Source of the DNA: Parus major
Lineage: Eukaryota; Chordata; Aves; Passeriformes; Paridae
Reading direction: 5' to 3'
DNA length: 64,000 nucleotides
Assembly (NCBI RefSeq): GCF_001522545.3
Contig: NC_031773.1
Location: 26,609,685-26,673,684 of the forward strand
Below are positions 61,201-64,000 of this stretch, in pieces. Within the stretch, counting starts at the first letter, position 1, and each line of letters starts with the position of its first letter. The notes under the pieces are model-generated. The model saw nothing but the letters and a program-made list of their open reading frames with translations, was not told the origin of the DNA and did no database searches. Both the position numbers and the translations under genes were made by a program.

Positions 61201-63544
61201 TTTCTTAGAAAAGCTTCAGGTTTGGGTGCCAGTTCTAGTCAGAAAGAAAATTAGAAGTTGAAACATCAAATTACATAAATTATATGGGTTCTCCTGAAGT
61301 TATGTCAGGGCTGTGAAGTTAATGTTTAGAACTTACTCCAGTCCTACTGCCCATTCCTTTGAGCATACTTCCTGCATATCGTGAGCTGTGACAACCCAAT
61401 GTATCAAACAGCATTTTCAACAGCAGGAAGCTATGTGGGAGTTCTTCAGAACAGTGCAGTGCTCTTTCAGGTGCACACAGCTGCTGTCACATGTTGGCAG
61501 GTACCTTTTAATAAGATTGTTTGCCACGTGCCTCGGTGAGTGTTTGCCTTGTAGTAGGCAGCTACAGTGCATGAGAATACTGACTAGATAAAATATAAGT
61601 TCTATGCAGTAGCTAAAAGATCCAATTTCACCAAAATCAGTGCATTTGTCACTTTGCTGTCTGGAACTAATTACCTGCCATTGCATTATCTACTAAAAAT
61701 AGCATTTATTATGATAGTCACCTTTTGTACTTGTTTTAAAACATTGAAAATATTAGGCTGCAGTTTGGAAAGGAACTATGAGGCAGACATCTTGAGATCC
61801 TTGGAGGTGCTACATAGTATTCTTGATTGTGCAAGAAAACATTTGATTGGGATGTTTTGTTTTTTTTTAATTTGATCTATTTTTATTTTTGACATGTATT
61901 ATTTTTCTCAGACATTCATCCTTTTCATCCTCAGTTCTCTCCCTTGTATTTGCCATGCAAGGCAGAGATTTATGATCATAATCCATCTTTCATTTATACA
62001 GCCTCCCTTTTGCATAACAATTACTAAGAACTGAGTAGAAGAATAATGAGATCAAACCTTTCCCATAGGTGTGAGATGATTTAAGCATATTAAAAAGAAA
62101 TGCCAATATTATTCTGATAGTGGTACTTTGTACAGAGTTAAACTGTGTTGCCAACATCCTAAGTCAAAACAAACAGTATCAGGTAGTCTCATGTAACAAC
62201 ACACATTGCACACATCCTTTCTGGCAAAGAGCAAAGTCACAGCATCATCCATGAGATATCAAAGGCATTATTCTGAATTCATAAGTTTCCAGTCACAGTT
62301 TTTTGGGACAAATATTATCCAACGAAACACATACCTATCACAAAGTGATAACATTTCCATTTAATTTTTTTTTTATAAATAAAATCTCATGTTCTGAGTA
62401 TTTTATTTCAAATAGGGTAAGATCTGGATTTGTGACAATACTGTTTTTGCTGGAAGCTGCTGTCTTACCTTCATTCACTACTTTTCCCCCTCTTCTTTAT
62501 TGCTGTAACAATATTTTTCTTAAGTGTGGCTTTTAAAAGTACACATGGAATTGAGTTTAGCTATGGAGTAATTAATTCAGACTGTTCTGGGCCTCTGTGT
62601 ACATAAATTTACAAGATGCTTGTATTGAATGCCTTCAAATTAACTCTGTGATCCTTTGTGTTGCAAGTGCTGCACTGTCAGTCACTAATGAGGAGTTTGT
62701 TCTCCTTGCTAAACCGTATTAAAATGTGGAGATGCAATAGGTATTTGACTTGAGCTATAATTAGATTTTGGTTGAAAAAAAAATAGCAATTTGCCAGAAA
62801 TCCTAACTACTATGGATGTGTTCCTACAGCACTCTATATAAAGTAAAAGTATTTTCCGGAACTTTTAGGCATTGGCTGTGGAATACTGCATGATACTTTA
62901 ACAGCAGAAAATGTAGTAAGAATTGTGGTGGAATGAGATCTTGCTAAATTAGGAAACAGAATTTTAAGTAAAAGGGGTTTATTGGTAGGGAGCAGAGGAA
63001 TTAGCACTGGGTCAAATACAAGCAGGTTTTAACTGATTGATGTGATGGACTGAAGAACATGATAATTCCCTTCACAGATGAATCTAGCAGGGATCATGAA
63101 TATTTTGAACAATATGATTGCAGTGCAGCATGGATTTGAGAAGAGAATAGACTAGAATGAAAGAAGTGCCTCTGAAGAATAAAAATGTTAACAATGGAAA
63201 AAGGAATACTGTACTGCAGAACATCATGTTAAAAGAATCCTGCTTTGAAAAAATACCCTGGGAATGCTGTGGGGCTATCCAGTTAACAAACTGAAATTGA
63301 CTCAGCAGTCACAGCTACTAAAATAACTGTATCGCTGCACCAAAGAATTCCTGGCCAGGAAAATGTGACCAAACCTGAAAAAATTAGATCAATGTGAATC
63401 TTGAGTCTAGGATAAGCAATCACAAGAAGACAATAAGTAGAGAAGCATTCTACGTAACTTATGCATTCAGAGATGACTACAAGGTTTGTCTGACCAGATG
63501 AGTGTTACTATTTGAAAATGTGCCTGTGTCCTGGAAATAAAATC
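61201..63544. other. DNA downstream of PNPLA8, no gene seen
   Basis: AT-rich, with small reading frames (up to 89 codons) lacking any signature. Part may be an extended 3' UTR. No exon of the next gene is recognised. Confidence 0.5.
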
Positions 63545-63640
63545 AGGAACTTTATTGGTGCCCCTGCCCATAGCAATGGGATTGGAACTAGATGATCTTT
63601 TAGGTTTCTTCTAACCCAAGCTTTTCTATGGTTTTGTGAT
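63545..63640 (+). repeat. CR1 LINE terminal fragment
   Basis: The words 'tggtgcccctgcccatagca', 'atgggattggaactagatga', 'tcttttaggtttcttctaac' and 'ttttctatggttttgtgatt' copy the last about 95 bases of CR1 in sense orientation. Confidence 0.82.
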
Positions 63641-64000
63641 TAGTTTAGGCTTTAGTTGAGAAAGTGAAAATGTCAGATTTGCAAAATTGACAAAATATCT
63701 TTGATTTTGGAAGGCAGAAAGAAGGAGTCCAAATGAGCAAATGAAAAGAGTAGGCATAATAATCTCCCTTTAGGGAAAATCAGAAAAGAAAAAATACTGA
63801 GGTTTTCATATATGACCTCTTAGGTCACCTCTTAGTTTCTAATTATCTATGCAGAAGGAGATGTTACTTGAAGGAGGTTTCATTACCAAAGGAAAGAAAA
63901 TAAAACTTTTAAATGTTGAAGTGTGATCACTTTAAGATACCTCATGTCAGTGTCCATTCCAGCAGTGAAATGAAGATACTGATTCTATTTTATATATATA
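63641..64000. other. Unassigned end of window
   Basis: AT-rich, purine-heavy DNA. No feature recognised. Confidence 0.5.

Overview
The window is vertebrate nuclear DNA, almost certainly from a bird. It holds intron-split genes with GT-AG junctions and one CpG-rich promoter. Its interspersed repeats are mostly 3'-truncated CR1-type LINE fragments, the typical pattern of bird and other sauropsid genomes. I see no bacterial, organellar or CRISPR features, and the species cannot be fixed from this alone.

Two divergently transcribed protein-coding genes are present. On the minus strand (7.0-9.2 kb) lies a complete two-exon vasotocin/vasopressin receptor of the V2 type. The spliced product is 371 residues, the intron sits just before transmembrane helix 7, and there is a TATA box and a short upstream ORF. 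On the plus strand (about 23.6 to at least 60.4 kb) lies PNPLA8, the calcium-independent phospholipase A2 gamma. It has a non-coding first exon at the edge of a CpG island and nine coding exons that join in frame to 804 residues. The DGGGTRG motif, GVSTG serine, DGG aspartate and C-terminal SKL peroxisomal signal are all intact. The two genes share no obvious pathway: one is a membrane receptor for a neurohypophysial hormone, the other an organellar lipid hydrolase.

Layout: 1-7.0 kb intergenic with one CR1 tail; 7.0-9.4 kb receptor gene and promoter; 9.5-20.8 kb intergenic, AT-rich, with a reverse CR1, a striking perfect 60-bp inverted repeat (14.24-14.40 kb) and a 33-bp direct repeat pair; 20.8-21.8 kb a bird-type interspersed repeat with internal tandem units; 22.4-22.93 kb a CR1 tail abutting the CpG island; 22.93-23.76 kb the CpG island; 23.7-60.4 kb PNPLA8, including an 18.5-kb intron 8 with a 2.2-kb decayed CR1 that still shows endonuclease and reverse-transcriptase remnants; 60.4-64 kb 3' UTR and downstream DNA.

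No novel multigene system is evident. The observations most worth checking are the perfect hairpin element with flanking direct repeats, the GC-AG intron in PNPLA8, the paired NRF1-type sites in its promoter, the two divergent CTCF-like motifs, and the retained V2-type receptor. Most other reading frames of 60-140 codons look like chance ORFs or repeat sequence.
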